This document shows, one piece after another, positions 1-7,746 of a DNA stretch of 64,000 nucleotides. The stretch is from JAAYRQ01 sp035647235 (lineage in GTDB: Bacteria; Bacillota; Syntrophomonadia; Syntrophomonadales; Syntrophomonadaceae), in assembly GCA_964514235.1 (NCBI GenBank), contig CAZEPV010000003.1:93477-157476 (forward strand), read 5' to 3'. Numbering within the stretch: the stretch's first letter is position 1; the number at the start of each line of letters is the position of its first letter. Below the pieces are notes generated by a model. The model did not search any database and was not told the DNA's origin. It worked only from the letters and a program-made list of their open reading frames with translations. The position numbers were made by a program, and so were the translations under genes.

Positions 1-51
1 CGATGAAATAATTGAGAAATTAGCTAACTAAACCAATTAAAATTGAATTAT

Positions 52-105
52 AAAAGGCGGGGTGTACAAATTTGAACTAACTCCTATCAAGTACCCCGCC
101 TTTTT
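52..105. terminator. Probable bidirectional terminator
   Basis: A 12-bp inverted repeat (52-63 with 93-104, core AAGGCGGGGT) encloses a 29-base loop and is flanked by A runs on the left and T runs on the right. It would end a rightward gene lying off the left edge and the leftward gene that follows. The loop is long for an intrinsic terminator, so the call is moderate. Confidence 0.6.
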
Positions 106-125
106 AGTTGCCTAAACTTATAATT

Positions 126-749
126 TTAGCTATTTTTGATTTTTTCTTCCACAGATATTTCATTTTTAGGAACCTCTAAGCGAAACTCCCCATTAATGAA
201 ACTTGCTTTAAGTTCTTTTGAATTCACTGTAACCGGCAACATGGCTAAGACACTTTTTAAATTTAATTTACTTGGATAAAGGTCTACATCATCGAAAGAT
301 TCAACTTTCATCCAGGGTGCATCTACCTTAAATACTAGATCATCATCTTCACTATAAATTTTAACTGGCACATTTAATTCAAAGTTTTCTGCGAAAATAT
401 TATTATTGTAATCAATATCACCATATGGGCCTAAAATATCTAGCTTTGTTCCAGCCCAATTATCGAAAGAATATAATATTTCTTCTAGGGCACTGTCACT
501 AATTGTCCACTTATCTAAATCCACTACTCCATAGTTAGCATTTTCCCACAACCTTCTGTTAGGGTTGAAATCTCCACCATCAGTCCCCCATATTGTCCCA
601 TCAGAAAAATACTGGTCCATATTTTGATGTATCTCATCATCATAGTAATAAAGAAATTTGGTTAAGTCTATTTCAATATTGCTAGAAAGGAATTCTATAT
701 TTTCCGCAGGGTGCCATGTAACTGTAGGCAGTTTTTCTAATTTAACCAT
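126..749 (-). CDS. Hsp20/alpha-crystallin-like domain protein
   Basis: A 207-residue protein with no signal peptide or membrane segment. The first 120 residues are rich in aromatic and acidic residues and match nothing I recognise. The C-terminal part (about 125-200) reads like an alpha-crystallin domain: a segment with DAPWMK, then LPVTVNSKELKASFINGEF and RLEVPK, matching the small heat-shock pattern of LP followed by A-x-x-x-N-G-x-L-x-x-x-x-PK. The ATG at 747-749 is preceded by AAGGAGGT at good spacing. It is probably a chaperone-like or CS-domain protein. The N-terminal extension is longer than in ordinary small heat-shock proteins, so the true role is open. It is transcribed alone, away from the BofC-like gene. 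Confidence 0.5.
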   Translation of the reverse strand: MVKLEKLPTVTWHPAENIEFLSSNIEIDLTKFLYYYDDEIHQNMDQYFSDGTIWGTDGGDFNPNRRLWENANYGVVDLDKWTISDSALEEILYSFDNWAGTKLDILGPYGDIDYNNNIFAENFELNVPVKIYSEDDDLVFKVDAPWMKVESFDDVDLYPSKLNLKSVLAMLPVTVNSKELKASFINGEFRLEVPKNEISVEEKIKNS

Positions 750-781
750 TTTATTACCTCCTTTTTCATACCGTCCGAATT

Positions 782-821
782 GTCAAAAGATTTACAATTG
801 TTTTGACCTTTGTTTGACCTT
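782..821 (-). promoter_or_regulatory. Operator-like repeats in the leader of the Hsp20-like gene
   Basis: GTCAAAA at 782-788 and TTTTGAC at 801-807 form a perfect inverted repeat. TTTGACCTT occurs twice (802-810, 813-821), offset by 11 bases, about one helical turn. They sit between the start codon of the leftward gene and a possible -10 (TATAAT, complement of 833-838). The arrangement suggests a repressor site; it does not resemble CIRCE. The regulator is unknown. Confidence 0.35.
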
Positions 822-920
822 CATCTACTACTATTATAAACATTTATGGGTGAAAAAATGCAATGTCAAAAAAACCGATGAGGGTGTTAATTTAAGGTTT
901 ATGGCTATTTATCTTTAAAA

Positions 921-936
921 TGTGATGTGTTTCACA
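921..936. promoter_or_regulatory. CRP/FNR-type palindrome
   Basis: TGTGA-TGTGTT-TCACA is a perfect TGTGA-N6-TCACA dyad, the classical CRP/FNR family site. It lies about 70 bases before the BofC-like gene at 1005 and about 170 bases before the divergent Hsp20-like gene. No strong -10 is visible after it (TATATT at 954-959 is possible). No CRP/FNR gene is in the window. Confidence 0.5.
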
Positions 937-1004
937 AACTTTCTAATTTTCTTGTATATTTAAAAGATTTTATGTGAAAAATAATAGTTGAGGTGAATTA
1001 AGCC

Positions 1005-1574
1005 ATGAATAAACAAACTAAAGGGTTAATTAGCATATCTATATTATTGGTCTCCTTTTGCCTAGGATTTCTATTTGCTAATTTATATAATAACTATTCT
1101 AGTTCAGATATTTACCAAAAACCCGTAGTGGATTTAAAGGAAAAGCGAGAATTGGTTGATGAAAATACCCAAATAATTTTCGAGCAAAAATATAGGAAAT
1201 GTGGCCACATGGTTATAAAAGAATTTAATGACAGGCAAATTATTGAGGGTAAAAGTTTAACCCAAATTCAAGAAATTTATACCCCTAAAAGCGGCTATAA
1301 AATAGAATATAATAATGACATATTAGTTATTCACCAGGAAATAGATGATTGGTGTCCAGATGATAAGGAAAAATGCCGTTTAAAGGAATACCAAGAACGT
1401 GTGGCTATATACAAGGGCCCGGATGCCAATAATGATATACTGCTAAAGGTGACTAGTATTCACATGGAATCCCTGCCCCCAGAATTGCAGAAAAAGATAA
1501 AGCAAGGCGAATGGGAATTTAAAGATATAAATTATTTAAATGATGCTTTAGAAAATCTGGATGAATATCTATAA
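1005..1574 (+). CDS. Membrane-anchored protein with BofC-like C-terminal domain
   Basis: A 189-residue protein with one N-terminal membrane segment (about 8-30) and the remainder predicted outside the cytoplasm. The C-terminal 60 residues contain VAIYKGPDANNDILLKVTS, then SLPPELQKKIKQGEWEF and a terminal LENLDEYL. This resembles the BofC C-terminal domain, which in Bacillus restrains the SpoIVB checkpoint protease between forespore and mother cell. The assignment is by pattern memory, not alignment. Three cysteines (CGH, WCPD, KCR) are unusual for the family. The ATG follows GAGGTG at good spacing. It stands alone, with a CRP/FNR-type site upstream. Confidence 0.5.
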   Translation: MNKQTKGLISISILLVSFCLGFLFANLYNNYSSSDIYQKPVVDLKEKRELVDENTQIIFEQKYRKCGHMVIKEFNDRQIIEGKSLTQIQEIYTPKSGYKIEYNNDILVIHQEIDDWCPDDKEKCRLKEYQERVAIYKGPDANNDILLKVTSIHMESLPPELQKKIKQGEWEFKDINYLNDALENLDEYL

Positions 1575-1596
1575 AATTTATTTAAAGATCAAATTA

Positions 1597-1698
1597 TTGG
1601 GCAACCAATGCAGGTAATACTTCTGCTGGGAAAGGGGTGATGAGCAAGAATATATAGCTTTATCATCCTGGTAGTTTTTGATGACTTCTATACACCTT
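1597..1698 (+). other. Structured, unassigned transcribed region
   Basis: Three short hairpins follow one another: ATTGG-GCAA-CCAAT with a GNRA loop, GCAG/CTGC, and a pairing between GGTGATGA and TATCATCC. A terminator follows directly. It matches no riboswitch class I know. It may be the 3' end of the BofC-like transcript or a small regulatory RNA ahead of the aldehyde dehydrogenase gene. Confidence 0.25.
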
Positions 1699-1732
1699 AA
1701 CCTATCTATCTTTTTAGATGGGTTATTTTTTT
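1699..1732 (+). terminator. Intrinsic terminator
   Basis: AACCTATCT (1699-1707) pairs with AGATGGGTT (1716-1724), allowing one mismatch, and is followed by a T-rich tract. It separates the BofC-like gene from the dehydrogenase operon. Confidence 0.65.
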
Positions 1733-1754
1733 GACTTTTTTAGCATGAAGAATA

Positions 1755-1763
1755 TGGTAGAAT
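1755..1763 (+). promoter_or_regulatory. Extended -10 promoter for the dehydrogenase pair
   Basis: TGGTAGAAT is a TGn-extended -10. The nearest -35-like TTGACT (1731-1736) is 21 bases away, longer than ideal. The leader after it has nested inverted repeats (CAATCT 1791-1796 with AGATTG 1830-1835, GATAG 1806-1810 with CTATC 1825-1829) reaching the ribosome binding site. Confidence 0.4.
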
Positions 1764-1847
1764 AATAATATATAGACAATTTAGATTATTCAATCTACTT
1801 GTAAAGATAGGCTATTTTATCTGTCTATCAGATTGGAGGTATTATTA

Positions 1848-3365
1848 TTGGATAGTATTACAAATTATCAAATGTTTATTAATGGTGAATGGACTGCCAG
1901 TAATTCTAACCAACTACTAGAAGTGATTAATCCTGCTAATCAGGCCCTGGTTGCAACTGCGCCTTTGGCTGATGTGGAGGATGTTAATTATGCAGTAGGG
2001 TTGGCCCGCCAAACTTTTGATTCTGGGGTCTGGGCCAATAAAACTATGGATGAACGGGCTGAAATTTTAATGAATGCCGCTATGTTGGTTGTAGCCAATA
2101 AGGAAGAGTTAGCATATCTGGAAGCGCTTACTTCTGGATCAACAATACGAAGAACCAGCACAGTCGATGTAGCTGAAGTAGGTGCTACCCTTCTACTAAC
2201 TGCTATGATGGGCAAAGAATTACCCAAAGTTGAGCATACTTTTTTTTCTCCGCCCTGGGTAGCTCCGATGCACAGTTATTGGAAACGTGAACCGATAGGA
2301 GTTTGTGCTGCCATTACTCCCTGGAATTTTCCTTTGATTTTAGCCATATTCAAAATTGCCCCAGCCTTAATGATGGGAAATAGTATAGTTTTGAAGCCAG
2401 CAGAAACTACCCCAGTTACTAGTTTAGTGCTAGCAAAGATACTCAGTGATGTTGGAGTGCCACCAGGGGTTTTTAATGTTGTAACGGGAGATGGCAGTAC
2501 AGGAAGCATCTTAGTAAGCCATCCCCAGGTAGATAAGATAGCTTTTACTGGCTCTACTACAGTTGGTAAAATAATTGCCCGACAAGCTGCAGATGATATT
2601 AAGCGGGTAACTTTAGAATTGGGAGGGAAATCACCCCTAATTATTCTCGATGATGCAGATATGGAAGTGGCAGTAAATATGTCTTTACTCGCCTTTTTGT
2701 TCCACTCAGGACAAGTATGTGTATCGGGAACGCGTATATTTGTGCCCCGCAACTTACAAGACGAGCTAGTGGGGCGTATGATAAAGAAAATCAGGAAAAT
2801 GAATATAGGTGACCAATTAGATATGGCTACTGATTTGGGACCAATCGCCAATGAAAAGCAGCTAGAAACTATTATGGATTATGTTGCTATGGGTAAAAAT
2901 GAAGGTGCAGAATTAGTCTATGGGGGTAATAGACTTACAAAGGGAATTTATGAAGCAGGTTTTTTCTTTGAGCCTACTATTTTTATTAATTGTAGAAATG
3001 ATATGACCCACGTTCGGGAAGAAATCTTTGGCCCAGTTCAATCTATTATTCCTTATGATGACTTGGATGAAGCAATAGCTATGGCTAATGATAGTCCATA
3101 TGGTTTAGCTGGGGGAATTTGCAGCACTAGTGTGGGAAGGGCCCAACAATTAGCTACAAAATTGCGAACTGGGACCGTGTGGATTAATACCTGGCACGTA
3201 TTGCGCCCAGACGCACCTTTTGGCGGTTATAAACAAAGTGGCTATGGCAGAGAATGTAGTTATCATTCGCTTTTAGCCTATAGTGAGGTAAAACATATAT
3301 GTCAAGACTTGACCCCAGATGGTAATGATAAGCTGATGAATCTGCTAATCGGAACAAATGATTAA
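1848..3365 (+). CDS. NAD(P)-dependent aldehyde dehydrogenase
   Basis: Aldehyde dehydrogenase superfamily enzyme of about 505 residues, the usual length, oxidising an aldehyde to a carboxylate in the cytoplasm. Visible motifs are ITPWNFPLI (cofactor domain), FTGSTTVGK (Rossmann glycine turn), LELGGKSPLI with the general-base Glu, and SGQVCVSGTR with the nucleophilic Cys. EEIFGPVQ and the C-terminal FGGYKQSGYGRE are also present. The start is TTG at 1848, eight bases after GGAGG (1835-1839); the upstream in-frame TTG at 1833 overlaps that ribosome binding site and is unlikely. The alcohol dehydrogenase gene follows after 22 bases, so the pair probably interconverts an alcohol, its aldehyde and the acid. 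The physiological substrate cannot be read from the sequence. Confidence 0.93.
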   Translation: MDSITNYQMFINGEWTASNSNQLLEVINPANQALVATAPLADVEDVNYAVGLARQTFDSGVWANKTMDERAEILMNAAMLVVANKEELAYLEALTSGSTIRRTSTVDVAEVGATLLLTAMMGKELPKVEHTFFSPPWVAPMHSYWKREPIGVCAAITPWNFPLILAIFKIAPALMMGNSIVLKPAETTPVTSLVLAKILSDVGVPPGVFNVVTGDGSTGSILVSHPQVDKIAFTGSTTVGKIIARQAADDIKRVTLELGGKSPLIILDDADMEVAVNMSLLAFLFHSGQVCVSGTRIFVPRNLQDELVGRMIKKIRKMNIGDQLDMATDLGPIANEKQLETIMDYVAMGKNEGAELVYGGNRLTKGIYEAGFFFEPTIFINCRNDMTHVREEIFGPVQSIIPYDDLDEAIAMANDSPYGLAGGICSTSVGRAQQLATKLRTGTVWINTWHVLRPDAPFGGYKQSGYGRECSYHSLLAYSEVKHICQDLTPDGNDKLMNLLIGTND

Positions 3366-3387
3366 ATAATATAGGGAGGGGTTAAAA

Positions 3388-4614
3388 GTGAGTATACCAA
3401 AATATTTTATGTGGGATTTTTACAGTATAGTCGAAGTAGGTGCAGGTTGTCGCACCTTTGTACCGCAGCGTTTTGAGGATATGGCTTGTAAAAGGATTGG
3501 TTTAATTACCGATGCAGGGATTGTTAAAGCAGGTATTGTTGAAGAAGTGCTTAATGTCTTTACCGCCCAGGGCCAACCTAAAATTGTGGGAATTTACGAT
3601 AAAATTGAACCAGATGCGGTTATGCATAGGATTAATGATTGTGCTAGCTGGTGTAGGGGGTTGGCAATAGATGGACTTTTGGCTGTGGGCGGAGGTAGTG
3701 TGCTTGATTCCGTTAAAGGAGTTAAGGCTGTATTAGGTATGGGGGTTACAGATATTAAAGAAATCATGCCTGGTAATATTGGGCCTTACTTGCGTCCTAT
3801 GGGCAAACCTTTAGGTATTCCCCATATAGCTATTCCTACTACTGCAGGTACTGGGGCTGAATCTTCCCCTATTGCTGTAATTTATAATGCCGAAGCTAAA
3901 GTTAAAGGGGATTTGCTCCATCCGTACTTACCTGCAGATTATGCCTTCTTAGATCCTGACTTTACCTTGGGGCTACCACCTGAAATAACTGCCTTTACGG
4001 GCTTTGATGCTTTATCACATGCTATAGAAGCGATAAGTTCACCAGGCGCAAATAGCATGATAGATGGCCTAGCCGTGCAAGCGATTAAACTTATTCGCAA
4101 ATACCTACCGATGGCCATTTCAGATGGTAGGGACTTGGAAGCCCGTACCCAAATGTTAATAGCCAGTAATATGGCTATAATGGCCTTCGCCATGTCAGGT
4201 TTATTTTATCCCATTCATAATGTAGCCCATGCAGTAGGTGGACAACTAAGAATTTCCCACGGGGAGGCTATAGCTGTCTTAATTCCGATAATGATGGATA
4301 ATTACCCTGACCACTATCTTAATCGAGCCGAAGTATTAGCTGATGCCTTTGGAATAAGAATAAGTAAAATAGACGAAGAAAAGGTCTCTAAACTTGGTTT
4401 TATATCCCATAGGTCTGCAGAGGAATTAGTTTCCCTGGCCACAGAAGAGGTCAGGGATTTGCAAAAGAAATGCGGGATCGGGCCTAAGTTTAGGGAAGGT
4501 ATAAGTGCAGAAGTTATGGAGGGCCTCTTCTGGGCAGTTAAATTTGACCCTGCTGGTATTTTTTATCCTTTAACGGATGATATTATTCGCAAGACTTTAC
4601 AGGATGCCTTTTAA
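3388..4614 (+). CDS. Iron-containing alcohol dehydrogenase
   Basis: Type III (Fe-ADH) alcohol dehydrogenase of 408 residues. The NAD-binding GGGSVLDSVKG and AIPTTAGTGAESSPIAV motifs are present. Metal ligands are expected in FTGFDALSHAIEA and FYPIHNVAHAVGGQ, and the following ISHGEAIAV region is typical of the family. GTG start at 3388 after GGGAGGGG. It is in an operon with the preceding aldehyde dehydrogenase and closed by a strong terminator. Together they suggest fermentative or oxidative alcohol metabolism. Substrate is not predictable (ethanol, butanol, 1,3-propanediol or others). Confidence 0.92.
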   Translation: MSIPKYFMWDFYSIVEVGAGCRTFVPQRFEDMACKRIGLITDAGIVKAGIVEEVLNVFTAQGQPKIVGIYDKIEPDAVMHRINDCASWCRGLAIDGLLAVGGGSVLDSVKGVKAVLGMGVTDIKEIMPGNIGPYLRPMGKPLGIPHIAIPTTAGTGAESSPIAVIYNAEAKVKGDLLHPYLPADYAFLDPDFTLGLPPEITAFTGFDALSHAIEAISSPGANSMIDGLAVQAIKLIRKYLPMAISDGRDLEARTQMLIASNMAIMAFAMSGLFYPIHNVAHAVGGQLRISHGEAIAVLIPIMMDNYPDHYLNRAEVLADAFGIRISKIDEEKVSKLGFISHRSAEELVSLATEEVRDLQKKCGIGPKFREGISAEVMEGLFWAVKFDPAGIFYPLTDDIIRKTLQDAF

Positions 4615-4636
4615 GCAATTTCTCTAGCATCATTTT

Positions 4637-4672
4637 ACGGATAAACCCAAGGTCTGGTTTATCCGTATTTTT
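4637..4672 (+). terminator. Intrinsic terminator after the Fe-ADH gene
   Basis: An 11-bp perfect stem, ACGGATAAACC (4637-4647) with GGTTTATCCGT (4656-4666), has an 8-base loop and is followed by ATTTTT. Confidence 0.9.
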
Positions 4673-4759
4673 ATTATTGCTTAAAGGTCGGGAAGTAGCA
4701 TCTTGTAATATTTTAAAGTAACATTAAGAGGAAATATTATATAAGGTGGAATATTTTTA

Positions 4760-5257
4760 ATGATAATATTAGGCATAGATCCTGGGACTGCTACTACTGG
4801 TTATGGCATAATAAATTATAGGGCGGGCAAATATCAGATGTCAGATTATGGAACTATTATCACCCCGGCTAATCTAGAAATGCCCTTAAGATTAGCCAAA
4901 ATTTATGGGGATTTAGATGAATTAATTTTAAAGTATTCCCCTGATGTGGTAGCAGTTGAGCATTTGTATTATCAGAAAAATGCTAAAACAGTTATCACTG
5001 TTGCCCAGAGTAGGGGGGTTATTTTAGTGACTGCTGCTAATCGGGGAATTGAAGTGGCTGAATATACTCCATTACAAGTTAAGCAAGCGGTGGTAGGGTA
5101 TGGTAGGGCTGATAAAAAACAAGTGCAATTTATGGTGCAAAAGTTGTTGGCAATGCCAGACTTACCTAGACCAGATGATGCTGCTGATGCCTTGGCGGTA
5201 GCCATTTGCCATAGTCACTCTTATAAACTTAACAGAATATACAAAGGTGGTAATTAA
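4760..5257 (+). CDS. ruvC: Holliday junction resolvase RuvC
   Basis: Crossover junction endonuclease of 165 residues, full length. It resolves Holliday junctions with RuvAB during recombination repair. The RNase H-like fold begins MIILGIDPGTATTGYGII. The four acidic catalytic residues can be placed at D7, E67, D140 and D143 (DDAADALAVAICH). The ATG follows a GGTGG. It is first of the ruvCAB operon, and ruvA starts on the base after its stop codon. Confidence 0.97.
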   Translation: MIILGIDPGTATTGYGIINYRAGKYQMSDYGTIITPANLEMPLRLAKIYGDLDELILKYSPDVVAVEHLYYQKNAKTVITVAQSRGVILVTAANRGIEVAEYTPLQVKQAVVGYGRADKKQVQFMVQKLLAMPDLPRPDDAADALAVAICHSHSYKLNRIYKGGN

Positions 5258-5860
5258 ATGATTGCCTATTTAAGGGGTATTTTAGCTGAAATAGAAATGG
5301 ATTACATTGTCATGGAGGTTAATGGTGTAGGTTATCAGGTCTATTTACATAATCGAGCATTTAATTTTTTACCTTCAGTAGGTGAAAAATTACTGATATA
5401 TACCTATCTACAGATTACGGATAATGAATATAGATTGTTCGGTTTTATGAATAAAGATGAAATAAGCCTATTTGAAAAGGTTATTTCCGTATCGGGTATA
5501 GGACCTAGGGTGGCAAATAACATTTTATCTGCCATAGAGCCTGCGACTTTTTGTAGGGCAATTCTTAATCAAGACGAAAAAACCCTGACAACCATACCTG
5601 GTATAGGTAAAAAAAGTGCAGCCCGTTTAATTTTTGAACTAAAAGAGAAGTTACCTGATTTCCTTGTAGCAGCGCCTATTACTGATGATGATGTAAATAT
5701 TCTCGATATAGTGGAGGCTATGGAAGTATTGGGTTATCATCGTCAAGAATTGATGCCGATCATAAATACCCTGATCAATCAAAATAAACTAGAAACAGAT
5801 ACCAGCTTTAATGTGAAGTTGGTATTAAAGGAAATTAACCTAAAAAATCTTAACAGGTAA
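5258..5860 (+). CDS. ruvA: Holliday junction branch migration protein RuvA
   Basis: RuvA, 200 residues. It binds the four-way junction as a tetramer and loads RuvB. An N-terminal OB fold starts MIAYLRGILAEIE. Two helix-hairpin-helix motifs follow (VSGIGPRVANNIL and TIPGIGKKSAARLIFELK, about residues 75-130), then a C-terminal three-helix domain that contacts RuvB. Its ribosome binding site, GGTGG, lies within the end of ruvC, so the genes are translationally coupled. Confidence 0.97.
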   Translation: MIAYLRGILAEIEMDYIVMEVNGVGYQVYLHNRAFNFLPSVGEKLLIYTYLQITDNEYRLFGFMNKDEISLFEKVISVSGIGPRVANNILSAIEPATFCRAILNQDEKTLTTIPGIGKKSAARLIFELKEKLPDFLVAAPITDDDVNILDIVEAMEVLGYHRQELMPIINTLINQNKLETDTSFNVKLVLKEINLKNLNR

Positions 5861-5874
5861 GTGGGGGTCATGTT

Positions 5875-6906
5875 TTGTCAGAAGATAGATTAGTTTCACC
5901 AGATAGTTTTTTGGAAGAAGATTTTATGGACCAATCGATTAGGCCTTTAATTTTAGCCGATTACATAGGCCAGGATAAGGTAAAAGAAAATATCAGTATT
6001 TTCATTGCTGCTGCTAGGGAGCGGGAGGAATCCTTAGATCATGTCTTGCTCAGCGGGCCACCTGGCTTGGGTAAGACTACTCTAGCTACTATAATTGCTA
6101 ATGAGACTGGCCATCCCATTAGGAAAACATCCGGCCCAGCTATCGAACGTCCAGGTGACTTGGCGGCTATTATTACTAATTTGGAGCCGGGGGAAGTATT
6201 ATTTATTGATGAAATTCACCGCCTTAATCGGGTAGTAGAGGAAGTATTATACCCCGCCTTGGAGGACTTTGCCATAGATATTATTATCGGAAAGGGTCCC
6301 GCAGCGAGGACACTTCGTATTGATTTACCGCCATTCACCTTAATAGGTGCCACTACAAGGCCAGGCCTTTTGACTTCCCCCTTGCGGGATAGGTTTGGGA
6401 TTATGTGTAGATTAGATTTTTATACATCTGAGGATTTGGCTAATATCATTATTAGGTCCGCTAATATATTGAATATCAGAACTACCGAAGAAGGGGCGGC
6501 TGAAATAGCTAAAAGGTCTAGGGGAACTCCAAGAATAGCTAATCGACTCCTAAAGAGGGTTAGAGATTATGCCTTGGTAAAAGGTGATGGCATAATAGAC
6601 ATAGAAATTGCCAAACTTGCCTTGCGAATGTTGGAAATAGACGAATATGGGCTAGATGCTGTGGACAGAATGATTCTTGATGCAATTATGATGAAATTCA
6701 GCGGTGGTCCGGTAGGACTAGAAACTTTAGCAGCTACCGTTTCGGAAGAAACTGATACCATTACTGATGTTTATGAACCATATTTATTAAAATTGGGCTT
6801 GATTCAAAAAACGCCAAGGGGTAGAATTGCTACTAAGCGAGCTTATGAACATATGGGATATCCTATGGATAGCATGGAAAATCCTAACCTATTTACTGAT
6901 GGGTAA
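5875..6906 (+). CDS. ruvB: Holliday junction branch migration helicase RuvB
   Basis: AAA+ motor of 343 residues that drives branch migration with RuvA. Walker A is GPPGLGKTT (61-69) and Walker B is VLFIDEIHRL (D112, E113). Sensor 1 is IGATTRPG, and a C-terminal winged helix ends near residue 335. The start is TTG at 5875 after GTGGGGGT; the ATG at 5870 is out of frame. It ends the ruvCAB block, but short gaps suggest the queuosine and Sec genes are in the same transcript. Confidence 0.97.
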   Translation: MSEDRLVSPDSFLEEDFMDQSIRPLILADYIGQDKVKENISIFIAAAREREESLDHVLLSGPPGLGKTTLATIIANETGHPIRKTSGPAIERPGDLAAIITNLEPGEVLFIDEIHRLNRVVEEVLYPALEDFAIDIIIGKGPAARTLRIDLPPFTLIGATTRPGLLTSPLRDRFGIMCRLDFYTSEDLANIIIRSANILNIRTTEEGAAEIAKRSRGTPRIANRLLKRVRDYALVKGDGIIDIEIAKLALRMLEIDEYGLDAVDRMILDAIMMKFSGGPVGLETLAATVSEETDTITDVYEPYLLKLGLIQKTPRGRIATKRAYEHMGYPMDSMENPNLFTDG

Positions 6907-6925
6907 TACATAAATAATATGATAG

Positions 6926-7501
6926 ATGGTGAAAATGGTGAAAAGGGTATTACTCCATATCTGTTGTGGCCCCTGTGCAACTTATCCTATTAAAAGTTTG
7001 CAAGGGGAAAACTTTGAATTGATGGGTTATTTTTATAATCCTAACATACATCCTTATACAGAATATCTTAAAAGACAAGCAGGTGTAAAAAAGCTAGCTG
7101 CTACCTATGATTTGAAAGTTATATATGAAGAAAAGTACAATATAGTCGAGTATTTCCAGAACATTTCCCATAGGGAACACTTAAGGTGTAAATTTTGTTA
7201 CCAATTAAGGTTAGAGCAAGCGGCTCATATTGCCAAAAGAGGTAAGTTTGATTTTTTCACGACTAGCCTACTAGTCAGCAAGCACCAGAAGCATAAATGG
7301 ATTAAGGAGATCGGGGAAATAATAGGGGATAAATATAATATTCCTTTTTTATACCGAGATTTCCGCCTAGGTTATAGGGATACAGTTATTATTTCTAAAG
7401 AGTTGGGGTTATATCGTCAGTCCTATTGTGGCTGTCTATACAGTGAATTAGAGCGGTATGCACCTAAGGAATTAGTAGCCCAGAATCTACCTAATCATTA
7501 A
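6926..7501 (+). CDS. queH: Epoxyqueuosine reductase QueH
   Basis: QueH family (former DUF208), 191 residues. It performs the last step of queuosine synthesis, reducing epoxyqueuosine to queuosine in tRNA, and is the non-homologous replacement of QueG. Cysteine motifs for the iron-sulfur and metal sites are ICCGPC (Cys13, Cys14 and Cys17), CKFCY in the middle and YCGC near the C-terminus. Two in-frame ATGs (6926 and 6935) are possible starts; neither has a strong ribosome binding site. Clustering with queA and tgt supports the role. Confidence 0.9.
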   Translation: MVKMVKRVLLHICCGPCATYPIKSLQGENFELMGYFYNPNIHPYTEYLKRQAGVKKLAATYDLKVIYEEKYNIVEYFQNISHREHLRCKFCYQLRLEQAAHIAKRGKFDFFTTSLLVSKHQKHKWIKEIGEIIGDKYNIPFLYRDFRLGYRDTVIISKELGLYRQSYCGCLYSELERYAPKELVAQNLPNH

Positions 7502-7515
7502 TATGGAGGGGTATT

Positions 7516-7743
7516 TTGCAAGCTTTTGAAGGAATAGCCAAACTTTTAATTGGTATGGGGCTTTTGATGCTAGGGATAGGCCTAGTTTTTTTATTTGTAT
7601 CTAAAGTAGGGGGTATAGGTAATTATAGATTGCCTGGGGATATTTATATTAAGAAAGAAAACTTTACTTTTTTCTTTCCCCTAACCTCCTTGTTGATTAT
7701 TAGTTTAATTTTAACCTTATTGATAAACTTTTTTAGGAGATAA
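7516..7743 (+). CDS. DUF2905 small membrane protein
   Basis: A 75-residue protein with two predicted membrane helices (about 8-28 and 52-72) separated by the conserved loop GNYRLPGDIYIKKEN, typical of DUF2905. Function unknown. TTG start at 7516 after GGAGGGG. DUF2905 genes commonly lie in ruv-queA-tgt clusters of Firmicutes, as here. Confidence 0.8.
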   Translation: MQAFEGIAKLLIGMGLLMLGIGLVFLFVSKVGGIGNYRLPGDIYIKKENFTFFFPLTSLLIISLILTLLINFFRR

Positions 7744-7746
7744 TTA

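Noticed and set aside
658..918. Rightward 86-codon open frame
   Set aside because: It overlaps the 5' end of the Hsp20-like gene on the other strand and has low-complexity residues and no ribosome binding site.
1833..1847. Upstream TTG as the aldehyde dehydrogenase start
   Set aside because: It overlaps the GGAGG ribosome binding site, and the homologous proteins begin near TTG 1848.
2276..2851. Leftward 191-codon frame inside the aldehyde dehydrogenase gene
   Set aside because: Antisense shadow of a conserved enzyme; composition is that of a reversed gene.
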